Shown here piece by piece: positions 24,759-33,734 of a DNA stretch of 64,000 bases. Both the position numbers and the translations under genes were made by a program. Position 1 is the stretch's first letter. Each line of letters starts with the position of its first letter. Under the pieces are notes generated by a model. That model was not told the origin of the DNA. It did no database searches and worked only from the letters and a program-made list of their open reading frames with translations. This stretch comes from a bacterium (lineage in GTDB: Bacteria; Armatimonadota; Zipacnadia; Zipacnadales; UBA11051). The stretch covers positions 1 to 64,000 of the forward strand of contig JAJFUB010000074.1 of NCBI GenBank assembly GCA_021372615.1, read 5' to 3'.

Positions 24759-26027
24759 ATGAACGCCAGCTTGCTTGCGCCGCGGGAGCGCGTCGTCATC
24801 ACCGGCCTGGGAGTCGTGACGCCGTGCGGCATCGGGATCGGGCCCTTCTGGGAGGGTCTGACCGAGGGGCGGTCCGGCATAGACTGGATACGCGGCTTCG
24901 ACACCTCGCAGATCTACTGCAAGATCGGCGGCGAGGTGCGGGACTTCGTGGCCTCCGACTACCGGCCGGCCAAGAAGGCAGCGCGCAGCGGTCGCTTCTC
25001 CAACCTCGCGGTCGCGGCCGCCAAACTGGCCGTGCGCGACGCAGCCCTGGATCTGGGCCGGATGGATCCCTACCTGATGGGGGCCATCTTCGGAACCACC
25101 ATGGCCGGACAGGGGAGCATCGGGGATGATGTCTACGCCTCGCTGCACCAGAACGGGATGAGCGCCGAGGGCATTGACATCCTGGCGCCCAGCGAGATGG
25201 CGGCCCATGCGGCCACGGCCAATGTCTTCATTGACCTGGGCCTGAAGGGCCCGAACACCACCTCGGGCGTGGGGTGCGTTTCGACGCTGGATGCGATCAA
25301 CAGCGCGATGGCGCTGCTGCGCGCCGGGCGGGCCAAGATGATGATCGCCGGGGCCAGCGAGGCATGCTTGAGCCAGGTGGGGCTGAGCCTGCTGGCGGCG
25401 CAGAAGGTACTCACGCGGCGCAACGACCCGCCCCAGGCCGCCGCATGCCCGTATGACAAGCGGCGCGATGGCCTGGTGCTCAGTGAAGGCAGTGCGGCCA
25501 TCGTGCTCGAGACGGCTGAGCACGCGATGGATCGCGGCGCGCGCATCTACGCCGAGGTGATCGGCTATGCCGCCACGACCGAGGCCCACAATCTGCTGCT
25601 GGCCAAGCCTGATGGCGAGGAACTGGCCCGGGCCTTTCGGCAGGCGCTGCTGCAGGCCAAGATCTCCCATGACGAGATCGACTACATCTGCGCGCACGGC
25701 ATCTCGAACCGCCAGTACGATGTGGCCGAGACGAACGCAGTGAAGGCCGTGATGGGCGAGCGCGCCTATCATGTGCCCATGAGCTCGATCAAGTCCATGA
25801 CGGGGCAACCGTTTGCCGCCGGGGGCGGCTGGCAGGTGGCCGCGGCGTGTCTGGCCATGGAGGCGGGCCTGATTCCGCCGACGATTAACCTGCACGAGCC
25901 CGACCCGGAGTGTGACCTGGACTACGTGCCTCACGAAGCGCGCCGCGCGCGCATCGAGACGATCATGCTCAACTCGCATAGCGTCGGCGGCACCCATGCC
26001 TGTCTGCTGATCCGCCGCTTCGCCTAA
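24759..26027 (+). CDS. Beta-ketoacyl-ACP synthase (KAS II-like), divergent active site
   Basis: ATG 24759 begins at the family start (ERVVITGLGVVTPCGIG) and gives 422 residues, normal for FabF. The nucleophile Cys173 (GVGCVST), His313 (CAHGIS) and Lys345 (SIKSMTGQ) are present, but the second catalytic His of FabF (the His in MTGH) is Gln350, and the C-terminal gate GFGGTN is SVGGTH (409-412 region). In FabF both histidines hold the malonyl thioester for decarboxylative condensation, so this C-H-Q enzyme may use other extender chemistry or be impaired. No ACP, FabG, FabD or polyketide genes lie nearby. Housekeeping FabF is probably elsewhere. Called KAS-like rather than fabF for that reason. 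Confidence 0.85.
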   Translation: MNASLLAPRERVVITGLGVVTPCGIGIGPFWEGLTEGRSGIDWIRGFDTSQIYCKIGGEVRDFVASDYRPAKKAARSGRFSNLAVAAAKLAVRDAALDLGRMDPYLMGAIFGTTMAGQGSIGDDVYASLHQNGMSAEGIDILAPSEMAAHAATANVFIDLGLKGPNTTSGVGCVSTLDAINSAMALLRAGRAKMMIAGASEACLSQVGLSLLAAQKVLTRRNDPPQAAACPYDKRRDGLVLSEGSAAIVLETAEHAMDRGARIYAEVIGYAATTEAHNLLLAKPDGEELARAFRQALLQAKISHDEIDYICAHGISNRQYDVAETNAVKAVMGERAYHVPMSSIKSMTGQPFAAGGGWQVAAACLAMEAGLIPPTINLHEPDPECDLDYVPHEARRARIETIMLNSHSVGGTHACLLIRRFA

Positions 26028-26079
26028 CCCGGGCCGCAGCACGGTCACGTGCGGGGGACTGCGGAGAGGCGACCTTATC

Positions 26080-28572
26080 ATGCCGGACCTGGATGCTCTT
26101 GTGCTGATCGCAAGCTCGTTGGCCAGCGCCGTCCTCGCGGTGGCGGTCTACAGCCGCGCACCCGATCGCGTGTGGAACCGGCTGTTCGCCGTGCACGCCG
26201 GAGCGGTCACCTTCTGGATCCTGTTCAACTACCTGCTGCAGCAGGCCGACACGGTCGCGGAGGCCGACCTGTGGCTGCGCCTCACCCACCCGGCCGTGGC
26301 GCTGGTCATCTGCACCTGTCTGGACCTGTTCTGGGTCTTCCCCGAACAGACGCACCCCGCGCCGATCCGCCAGCGGGTCGGCCTGTACAGCGTCGGCGTC
26401 CTGATGGGCCTGGTGGGCCTGGCGCCCAACCTGTACCGCAGCCTGAGCATCAGCGCCGACACGGTGTTGGTCGAATACGGCTGGCCGTTCTGGACCTTCG
26501 GCATGTTCACCGCCGGTACGCTGGGGTACGCGGACTACGTGCTGATCCGCAAGATGCCGCGGCTGACCGGCCTGCAACGCGCGCAGGTCAAGTACGTACT
26601 CACCGGCATGATCATGAGCCAGTTCGTGCCGCTGGTAACGATGATCATGTTGCCGCTGATCTGGCACAACACCTTCTACAGCCGCTGGGGCTCGGCGGCG
26701 TATATCTTCCTGATCGGCTTCGTGGCCTACGCCATCGCCAAGCATGGCATCGTCCGGCCCATCGTGGCCCTGACGAGGGTGAGCGCGTACCTCTTGACCG
26801 CGCTGGCGATGGCCCTCCTGGTGGGTCTGTGGGTGTGGCTGGTGGAACCCCACATCGCCGCCAATGGTCATCGCTATGCGTGCCAGATGGCTGGCGGCAT
26901 TGCCATGGGCCTGGTCGGCGTCCCGCTGTACCTGATGCTGCGGCGGCGACTGGAGCGAGCGCTGCCCGGCGCCCAGATGGCCCAGAGCGCGGGTCAGGCT
27001 TCGGAGGCCATCCTGCGGACGCTCGAGAGCCAGAAGCTCCCGGGGTCGTTGGCCCGGCTCATCTTGGAGCTGCTGCAGGCGACGCACGTCAGTGTCTTCA
27101 TCCGCGACCCGGCGGGCCTGTGCCGCCTGATGGCGCGCGAGGTCGCGCCCGGCGCCCGGGAGCCGTTGGAGACGCCGCAGGTGCTCTCCATGCGGTCGCC
27201 CGTGGTGGCGCTGGTGCGGCTCAGCCGCAGCCTGCTGGTGCGCGCCCAGGTGCGACGGTTCTCATCGGTGGGGCAGGCGGACCTGATCCTCCCGGAGCTC
27301 CGCGAGTTCGACGCGGAAGTCGTGGCGCCGATCCTGTGGGAAGATCAGCTGATGGGCCTGGTGGTGATCGGCGAGCGCCTGGCGGGCGACATGTACGGCC
27401 CGGAGGAGCTGCAGGCGCTCCGGGATCTGCTGCCCCAGGTCTCGCTGGCCGTGCGCAACGCCCAGCTGTTCGACGATGTCGTGCAGATGAAGCGATACTA
27501 TGAGAACGTTGTCAAACAGATGCAGAGCGGCGTGATCGCGGCCAACGCGGACCGGACGATCTCGATGTTCAACCCGGCCGCCGAGCAGATGCTGGGGCTG
27601 TCGGCTGACGCGGTGATCGGCCAGCCGTTGGACGTGCTGCCCGATCCGATTGCCACGCGCCTGGCGCGGGCCCTGTCAGGCGTGCCGGTCCGCTCTGAGG
27701 AGCGGCTGGAGGTGGAGGCCGCCGGGGGCGGGAAGATACCAGTAGCCTGTAACACCTCGCGTTGGCGCGGTTCGCCGCTGGTGGAGGAGGGGGCCATCGC
27801 GGTCCTCAGCGACCTGACGCTGGTCGAGGAGCTCGAGCGCGAGCGACGCGATGCGGAGCATCTCAGCACGATCCGGCTGCTCTCGGCGGGCATGGCCCAC
27901 GAGTTGCGCAACCCGCTGGTGGCCATCCGCACTTTCGCCGAGCTGCTGCCGACCCGCTGGGAGGACGCCGAGTTCCGCATGGACTTCCTGGCGATGGCCC
28001 AGGACGAGATTGACCGCATTGACCGCCTGCTGGGCAACATGCTGATGCTGTCGAAGCCCGCGGACGCCGTCGTCGAGGCGACCGACGTGGACGTGGTCTG
28101 CGAGGGCGTGGTGCGGGCGATGACACCCAGCGCCGAGGCCAAGCACGTGCGGCTGATCGCGGATCTGCAGGTGGGGGCGCAACGTCCCTTCTTCGGCGAT
28201 CGCAGCCGCCTGCACCAGGCGCTCATCAATCTGGTCAAGAACGCTGTGGAGGCCGAGGCCGAGGGCGGCACCGTGCGGGTTATGACGCGCGAGACCCGGG
28301 CGTTCGGGGGCGTGCCGGTGCTGGCGATCACCGTCCACAACGACCATAGCCACATTCCGGAGGATCAGATCGACCTGATCTTCCGGCCGTTCTATACGCG
28401 CCGCACTGGCGGCACGGGGCTGGGTCTGCCGGTGTGTCAGACGATTATTGAGGAGCACCACGGCACGATCCGGGTAGTTTCACCGCTCGGAGCAGGTACG
28501 AGTTTCATCGTCGAGCTACCGTTGGATTCGGTCACCGGGGAGACCGCGCATGATCGTAGCGTTCGCCATTGA
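26080..28572 (+). CDS. Membrane sensor histidine kinase (7TM-like N-terminus, GAF, PAS) with altered G1 box
   Basis: The 830-residue kinase has seven or eight hydrophobic helices (~7-285), a GAF domain (~305-465), a PAS domain (~475-585), an H-box AHELRNPL (His607) and a HATPase_c domain: N-box INLVKNAVEA (717, 721), F-box FRPFYT (768-773), G2 GGTGLGL (777-783). The G1 box, normally Asp-x-Gly-x-Gly, reads HNDHSH (753-758) just before IPEDQ, so the adenine-contacting Asp and both Gly are gone while everything around is intact. This may change nucleotide use or kinase activity, or mark a phosphatase-biased kinase. The gene overlaps the next by 23 nt, so the kinases are coupled. The ligand is not known. 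Confidence 0.85.
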   Translation: MPDLDALVLIASSLASAVLAVAVYSRAPDRVWNRLFAVHAGAVTFWILFNYLLQQADTVAEADLWLRLTHPAVALVICTCLDLFWVFPEQTHPAPIRQRVGLYSVGVLMGLVGLAPNLYRSLSISADTVLVEYGWPFWTFGMFTAGTLGYADYVLIRKMPRLTGLQRAQVKYVLTGMIMSQFVPLVTMIMLPLIWHNTFYSRWGSAAYIFLIGFVAYAIAKHGIVRPIVALTRVSAYLLTALAMALLVGLWVWLVEPHIAANGHRYACQMAGGIAMGLVGVPLYLMLRRRLERALPGAQMAQSAGQASEAILRTLESQKLPGSLARLILELLQATHVSVFIRDPAGLCRLMAREVAPGAREPLETPQVLSMRSPVVALVRLSRSLLVRAQVRRFSSVGQADLILPELREFDAEVVAPILWEDQLMGLVVIGERLAGDMYGPEELQALRDLLPQVSLAVRNAQLFDDVVQMKRYYENVVKQMQSGVIAANADRTISMFNPAAEQMLGLSADAVIGQPLDVLPDPIATRLARALSGVPVRSEERLEVEAAGGGKIPVACNTSRWRGSPLVEEGAIAVLSDLTLVEELERERRDAEHLSTIRLLSAGMAHELRNPLVAIRTFAELLPTRWEDAEFRMDFLAMAQDEIDRIDRLLGNMLMLSKPADAVVEATDVDVVCEGVVRAMTPSAEAKHVRLIADLQVGAQRPFFGDRSRLHQALINLVKNAVEAEAEGGTVRVMTRETRAFGGVPVLAITVHNDHSHIPEDQIDLIFRPFYTRRTGGTGLGLPVCQTIIEEHHGTIRVVSPLGAGTSFIVELPLDSVTGETAHDRSVRH

Positions 28573-30565
28573 TCTGAGTCGGGATTGGTTCGAGCGGGTC
28601 CGCGACCGACTGGCGGATCGCGCCATGCTTGTGCCTGTGCCGGCAGGCGGAGCCCAGCAGGCGGTGCACCGTCTGCCTGCCTCGCTGGTCATCATGAATG
28701 CCGAGCCGCTGACCACGGCCAAGCTCGTGGACTACCGCGCACTGTGTGAGATGCGAGCGCCGGTGACGGTCTGTATCGGCCCCGCCGACGTGCGCGAACA
28801 GGTCCGCAACGACGGCCTCTTTGTGCCGGATTACTGGCTGGCGCCGGAGGCGACGCTGACGGAGGCGCAGGAGAGCCTGGACCTGGCCCTGGAGAAGGCA
28901 CGACTGCGTGAAGCCCAGGCCGCGGCACCGCTGGCTCTCACGCCCCAGTTGCCCGAGACTGCGCCGGCCGGCCTCGCGTCGGCTGACCGGGGGCTACGGA
29001 ACCTCCTGGCCGCCATGGCGGGCAACCCCGATGTGGATCGGCTGTTGACGGCCTATGTGGAATCGGCGCAGCAGATGGCGTACTGCGCCAGCTACTGCCT
29101 GCTGTGGGAGGACCCGGCGCGCGGTGTGCTGACGGTGCGTGGCTCGCAGGGCTTGCCGCCGGAACTGGCCGAGCACGGCCGTCTGGCGCCCGATGACGCC
29201 ATCGTCCGCTGGTACGGTCGCAACTGCCGCGCCCTCACGCGCCAGGAGCTGAGCCGCTGGACGGACGCCCAGGAGGCCGCCGCACTCGGCCAGGAACTGG
29301 GCATCTTCCGGGGCGAGGTCGCGATTCCGCTCCTGCCCGGCGGCCGGCTACAAGGGCTGCTCATGCTGGGCGAGAAGGTGATCGGTGAGTCCTACACGCC
29401 CGCCGAGCTCGAGGCGTTGTTTGCGCTGACCGGCTACGTGATCCTGCGCCTGGAGAACCTGCAACTGCAGGAGCGGATGCGGCACACTCAGGCCTACATG
29501 GAACGCAGCCTGACGAGCATGCGCTGTGGGCTGATCACCCTGGGGCACGACGGGCGCATTGCGGTCTGCAACCCCTACGCCGCCCGGCTGCTGGGCTGCA
29601 CGCAGGCGGAGCTGGAGGGGGCCGACCTGCGGGCCTTGCCCTCACCCATCGGCGATCTGCTGTATGCGGCCTGCCAGTCACCCGAAGCCGCGGTGGTCGG
29701 CGAACACGTCGCGTTGGCCCGTCGCCAGCAGCACCTGCGCCTGACCACCTCCACGCTCTTCGGTGATGATGGGCGGCAGATGGGAGCCGTGGTGCTGCTC
29801 GAGGACATGAGCGGCGCGGTGGAGGACGCCGCGGCCGCGGCCCGGCAGGAGACTGTGCACGCGCTGACGCGCATCATCGGCCGCCTTGCCCACGAAGTGC
29901 GCACGCCACTGACGGCCATCAAGACCTATGCCGAACTCATGTCCGAGCCGGATGACTTCCAGGAGTTGGCGCGCTTCTGGCGCGATACGGTCAACCCCGA
30001 GCTGGAGCGGCTGGACCGCCTGATCACCGAGCAGGTGCGCCTGGTCGAGCAGCCGTCGCCGGAGTTCCAGCTCGTGCAGCTAGAGAAGATCGTCGAGGAG
30101 GCGGTGGCCCGGGCTGCACAGCAGCACGAGGCTGCGCCACCGGCGCTCAAGGTCGTGCCGCCGCTGCCACAGGTCGTGGCTGACCCCGGACCGACGCTGG
30201 ACGCCTTCAGCTACCTGATGCGCTATCTCTACGACCACGGCACCAGTGGTGTCGGGGTGGTTGTCGAGCAGCAGCGCAAGGGCCCGGTGCCCCGGGTGCG
30301 GGTGCGGATGCGCGTGCGCGCCAACGGGGTGCGCGAGGACCCGGCCGACATCCTCGACCCGCTGGCCGTGCTGCAACTGGAGCAGGGCGACCTGGGTCCG
30401 GCCATCGGCAAGCAACTGGTGGACCGCCAGGGCGGCAGCGTCGAGGCGGCGCATGGCGAAGACTACTTCGAGTTCCGGGTGAGCTTCCCGGTGACGGTGG
30501 CGCAGCAGCAAGACCCCGCGAGAGGCGGCGATGATGTCCAAGCCCCTGGTGCTGATCATAGATGA
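28550..30565 (+). CDS. Histidine-kinase-like protein: pseudo-receiver, GAF, PAS, HisKA, degenerate ATPase
   Basis: The 671-residue protein is soluble. Residues 1-115 look like a receiver fold without the phospho-acceptor (LVIMNAEP, with Asn50 where Asp is expected); then GAF (~145-305), PAS (~315-425) and a well-kept dimerisation H-box LAHEVRTPL (His448). The C-terminal ATPase region is degenerate: the N-box Asn residues are replaced (FSYLMRYLYDHG), no Asp-x-Gly-x-Gly is found, and the G2 region is GDLGPAIGKQLVD instead of GxGLGL. It could receive phosphate on His448 from a partner or regulate the flanking kinases by heterodimer formation, but should not bind ATP normally. It overlaps both neighbours (23 and 35 nt). 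Confidence 0.75.
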   Translation: MIVAFAIDLSRDWFERVRDRLADRAMLVPVPAGGAQQAVHRLPASLVIMNAEPLTTAKLVDYRALCEMRAPVTVCIGPADVREQVRNDGLFVPDYWLAPEATLTEAQESLDLALEKARLREAQAAAPLALTPQLPETAPAGLASADRGLRNLLAAMAGNPDVDRLLTAYVESAQQMAYCASYCLLWEDPARGVLTVRGSQGLPPELAEHGRLAPDDAIVRWYGRNCRALTRQELSRWTDAQEAAALGQELGIFRGEVAIPLLPGGRLQGLLMLGEKVIGESYTPAELEALFALTGYVILRLENLQLQERMRHTQAYMERSLTSMRCGLITLGHDGRIAVCNPYAARLLGCTQAELEGADLRALPSPIGDLLYAACQSPEAAVVGEHVALARRQQHLRLTTSTLFGDDGRQMGAVVLLEDMSGAVEDAAAAARQETVHALTRIIGRLAHEVRTPLTAIKTYAELMSEPDDFQELARFWRDTVNPELERLDRLITEQVRLVEQPSPEFQLVQLEKIVEEAVARAAQQHEAAPPALKVVPPLPQVVADPGPTLDAFSYLMRYLYDHGTSGVGVVVEQQRKGPVPRVRVRMRVRANGVREDPADILDPLAVLQLEQGDLGPAIGKQLVDRQGGSVEAAHGEDYFEFRVSFPVTVAQQQDPARGGDDVQAPGADHR

Positions 30566-32186
30566 TGAGGCCGGCCCGCGCGAATCGATGCGGATGATCC
30601 TCAAGAACCGCTACGACGTGCTCCTGGCTGATGGCGCCGAGGCCGGGCTGGCTCTGGCGCGTGATCGCAAGCCGGATGTCGTCTTCTGCGATATCCGCAT
30701 GCCCGAGATCGAGGGCCCCGAGGTCCTGCGCCGCCTCAAGGTGATTGACCCGGAGGTACAGGTCGCACTCATCACGGCCTATGCGGCGGTGGACACCGCG
30801 CAGCAGGCCGTCCGCCACGGCGCCATTGACTACATCACCAAGCCCTTCTCGGTGCAGGAGATCCTGCAGGTGGCCGAGCGCGGGATGGAGCGGCGGCGCG
30901 AAGCTGCGCGGCGCGAAGCGCTGCTGCAGCAGTTGCAGCCCGCGGCCCAGGTGCTGTCCGGGCAACTCGGGGCGCTCAGCACCCAACCAGGGCTGCCGGA
31001 TCAGACGGCGATCTACCAGAACCTCGCCCAGGCCCACAACTCCATCGAGACGCAACTGAGTAAGCTCGCCAAGCTCAACGCCATCGGTGAGGTGGCGGCC
31101 GAGGTGGCGCACGACGTGCGCAACTTCCTGACCGCCATCCTGCTGCGCATCGAGATTCTGCTGATGGATCTGAAGGACCCCGGCGAAGTCAACTCCGAGT
31201 CCGTGAAGGAGGCGCTGCAGGATATCCTGCGCGCGGCTTCGGACGGAGCCCAGGCCGTGCAGCGCATTTCCTCCATCGCCAAATCCGATCCGTACGAACC
31301 TTTTACGCTGCTGAACGTCAATGAGGTAGTCAACGATGTCGTCAACATGGCCTTCGGCCAGTTCCAGGCTCACCAGAACGTTGGCATCGAGGTGCACACC
31401 CAGGACGTGCCGATGATCTACGGCAGTCCCACGGCGCTGCGCACCGCGGTGATGAACATCGTCATCAACGCCCGGCAAGCGCTGCCGGACACGGGCGGCC
31501 GGGTGACCATGTCCACCGGCGTGGAGGACGACCAGGTCTTCATCCGCGTCCATGACACCGGCCGCGGCATCGCCGCCGACGTCATGCCCTACATCACGGA
31601 GCCCTTCTTCACCACCAAGGGCGAGCACGGGTCGGGCCTGGGGCTGAGCGTGGCCCGCAAGGTCGTCTCGTGTCACGATGGCCGCATCGAGTTCGAGAGC
31701 GTGCCGGACGCGGGCACCACCGTGACCCTGTGGCTACCCATGGGGAGCGAGACGGAGGGCGCCCCGGTCGCCACGGCCCCCGCAGCCACGCCGCAGGCCG
31801 GCGCCGTGGATGTGCCCGATGTCCTCGTGGTGGAGGACGATGTCGAGACGCTGACGTACATGAACTCCTCGCTCACCGCGATGGGCTTTCGGACCGAGGG
31901 CGCGCGGGCGGCGGATGAGGCGCTGACCAAGTTCGAGCAGTACCTGCGCGAGCAGGGGCAGGGCCCGTCGGCCCTGATCACCGATCTGCACCTGCCCGGC
32001 CTGTTGGGGACAGAGCTGGCGCGGCGCGTCAAGAGGATGGCCCCCGCCACCCGGATCGTGCTCATCAGTGGCTACATCACCGAGGAGTCAACACAGATCA
32101 CCTGCCCCTATGTGGATGCCATCATCAAGAAGCCCTTCCGCTTCCCTGATCTCGTACAGCATCTGAGGCAGGACCGGCCCGCCTGA
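30531..32186 (+). CDS. Hybrid signalling kinase: receiver - HisKA - HATPase - receiver
   Basis: The 551-residue cytoplasmic protein (ATG at 30531 or 30534) has an N-terminal receiver with intact site (Asp11/Asp12, Asp54 in FCDIRMP, Lys104 in TKPF), a coiled linker, an H-box VAHDVRNFL (His194), a complete ATPase (Asn309/Asn313; DTGRG 342-346; TEPFF; GSGLGL 367-372) and a second intact receiver (VVEDD, Asp485 in ITDLHLP, KKPF). It is the only one of the three adjacent kinases with a textbook ATP site, so it is the likely phosphate source of the system and its two receivers allow branching. It starts 35 nt inside the preceding gene. A promoter follows it at 32217. Confidence 0.88.
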   Translation: MMSKPLVLIIDDEAGPRESMRMILKNRYDVLLADGAEAGLALARDRKPDVVFCDIRMPEIEGPEVLRRLKVIDPEVQVALITAYAAVDTAQQAVRHGAIDYITKPFSVQEILQVAERGMERRREAARREALLQQLQPAAQVLSGQLGALSTQPGLPDQTAIYQNLAQAHNSIETQLSKLAKLNAIGEVAAEVAHDVRNFLTAILLRIEILLMDLKDPGEVNSESVKEALQDILRAASDGAQAVQRISSIAKSDPYEPFTLLNVNEVVNDVVNMAFGQFQAHQNVGIEVHTQDVPMIYGSPTALRTAVMNIVINARQALPDTGGRVTMSTGVEDDQVFIRVHDTGRGIAADVMPYITEPFFTTKGEHGSGLGLSVARKVVSCHDGRIEFESVPDAGTTVTLWLPMGSETEGAPVATAPAATPQAGAVDVPDVLVVEDDVETLTYMNSSLTAMGFRTEGARAADEALTKFEQYLREQGQGPSALITDLHLPGLLGTELARRVKRMAPATRIVLISGYITEESTQITCPYVDAIIKKPFRFPDLVQHLRQDRPA

Positions 32187-32216
32187 TCCTCCCTGTTCCC
32201 CGATGGCATTTGCTCG

Positions 32217-32245
32217 TTGACAGCGCCAGTAACGCTGTGTACAAT
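32217..32245 (+). promoter_or_regulatory. Consensus sigma-70-type promoter
   Basis: TTGACA (32217-32222), 17-nt spacer, TACAAT (32240-32245). It lies 88 nt upstream of the ATG at 32333 in the only real gap inside the signalling island, so the TPR/regulator half can be transcribed separately from the kinases. A second -10-like TATAAG follows at 32257. Confidence 0.8.
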
Positions 32246-32332
32246 ACCGGGTGCTGTATAAGTTTCCCTGCGCAAACTGATACACTGGCATCCATATCGG
32301 TACATCCCTATTGCGCCGAAGGACGAGCACTG

Positions 32333-33730
32333 ATGAGAACCTGCAATAGCTGTGGGGCGCGTAACACCGCCGACGCCACGTTCTGCGTCCGCTGCGGGGC
32401 CTCGTTTGTGGACCTGGGCCGAGATCCGGCGGACGGGACCGATGCGTTCCTTGTGACACCGGAGAGGATCCCCGATACGCTCGTGGATCAGGCGGCCACG
32501 CAACTGGCCGATGGGGACGCGGCTGCTGCCATCGAGAACTGCCGTCGGGCAGTCGCGCTCAACCCCCGGCATGTAGAGGCCTACGCCGTGCTGGGCATGG
32601 CCTTCGAGCAGACGGGCGATCTGCCGGACGCGCTGGACGCCTACGACACCGTGCTGCGGCTGGCGCCGGATCGCGCGGTGGAGCGCCAGAAGGCGGCGCT
32701 GCTGCGCCTGCGCCTCGGCCATACGCCGCCGCCGGCTCCACGACGCGCCCATGGCGAGTCGGCGTTCTCGCGCGCGGTAGCCTGGTGCCAGGAGCAGATT
32801 CGCGCCAACCCGGCGCTGGCGGCGGGGCTCGGCGCGGCCGCAGTGGTGCTCATCATCGGCTCGATCCTGCTGGTCCATGCCGGGCGGGTACAGGCCCGCG
32901 AGCAACTCCAGGCCCAGTACGATAGCGAGATCCAACTCGCCCGCCAGGCCCTCGCCGCCCAGCAGTACGCCCAGGCGACGGCGCACTACCAGGCGGCCTG
33001 GCAGCTTCTTCCTGGCGATCGTAGCGTCCGCGATGAATGGGACCAGGCGTATCGCCTGTCGCAGATCGCGGCGGCGCAGTACGCGCGCGAGATGGAGATT
33101 GCAGGGGCGCCCAAGTACATACCCAACACCACGGGCCGTAACCCCTTCGAGCCGGTGCCCATCGCTGGCTCCACCCCGGCCGTGCCCCCACCGGCCGCGA
33201 CGCAGCCGAGCGCGGCACTGACAGCGCCCATTCCGGGGACGCCTCCGCCGACGGTCAACGGTGGCGCGCGGCCGTACACCGGCTGGCAGCAGCCGACGCC
33301 CTCGGCGACGACGCCGACGGTGCCCACGCCGCCCAGCTCTCGGCGCACGACGACCGTGGGTGGCAACAAGATCATCACCCCGGTGACACCGCCCAAGCCG
33401 GTCGAGAAGCCGGCGGCGCCGGCCGCTACCGACACCAGTGGCAAGCGGGGCGGCGAGATCACGATCTGGATGAGCCCGAAGCAGTCAAGCCGGCCGGCGA
33501 CGCCGCAGGCCACCGACACGAGCGCGGCATCCGATGCCGCGACGCTGCGCGCCCGGGGGGAGCAGGCGGGGCGAGCCGGACGGACCGATGAGGCCATCGG
33601 CGACCTGCAACGCGCCGCCAGCGCCTATGATGATCTCGCGCGCCGCGACCCGAACAACGCGGCCGCGCATAGCCAGGCCGCGGATACGTGCCGCGCCCGG
33701 ATAGAAATCCTGCGCCAGCCCAACAGGTGA
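32333..33730 (+). CDS. Zinc-ribbon, TPR and single-TM protein
   Basis: ATG 32333 is chosen because it starts at the zinc ribbon and follows a GAAGGA; the frame upstream covers the promoter. In the 465 residues: zinc ribbon with Cys4, Cys7, Cys18, Cys21; a TPR pair (~52-118: DAAAAIENCRRAVALNP); one membrane helix (~162-183); an extracytoplasmic helical repeat region (ARQALAAQQYAQATAHYQAA); a ~150-residue Pro/Thr/Ala-rich linker and a C-terminal TPR-like helix pair (EQAGRAGRTDEAIGDL). It is an inner-membrane scaffold connecting cytoplasm and periplasm. The next gene encodes a similar TPR and Pro-rich protein 4 nt on, so the two probably form a pair. Confidence 0.7.
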   Translation: MRTCNSCGARNTADATFCVRCGASFVDLGRDPADGTDAFLVTPERIPDTLVDQAATQLADGDAAAAIENCRRAVALNPRHVEAYAVLGMAFEQTGDLPDALDAYDTVLRLAPDRAVERQKAALLRLRLGHTPPPAPRRAHGESAFSRAVAWCQEQIRANPALAAGLGAAAVVLIIGSILLVHAGRVQAREQLQAQYDSEIQLARQALAAQQYAQATAHYQAAWQLLPGDRSVRDEWDQAYRLSQIAAAQYAREMEIAGAPKYIPNTTGRNPFEPVPIAGSTPAVPPPAATQPSAALTAPIPGTPPPTVNGGARPYTGWQQPTPSATTPTVPTPPSSRRTTTVGGNKIITPVTPPKPVEKPAAPAATDTSGKRGGEITIWMSPKQSSRPATPQATDTSAASDAATLRARGEQAGRAGRTDEAIGDLQRAASAYDDLARRDPNNAAAHSQAADTCRARIEILRQPNR

Positions 33731-33734
33731 GGCC

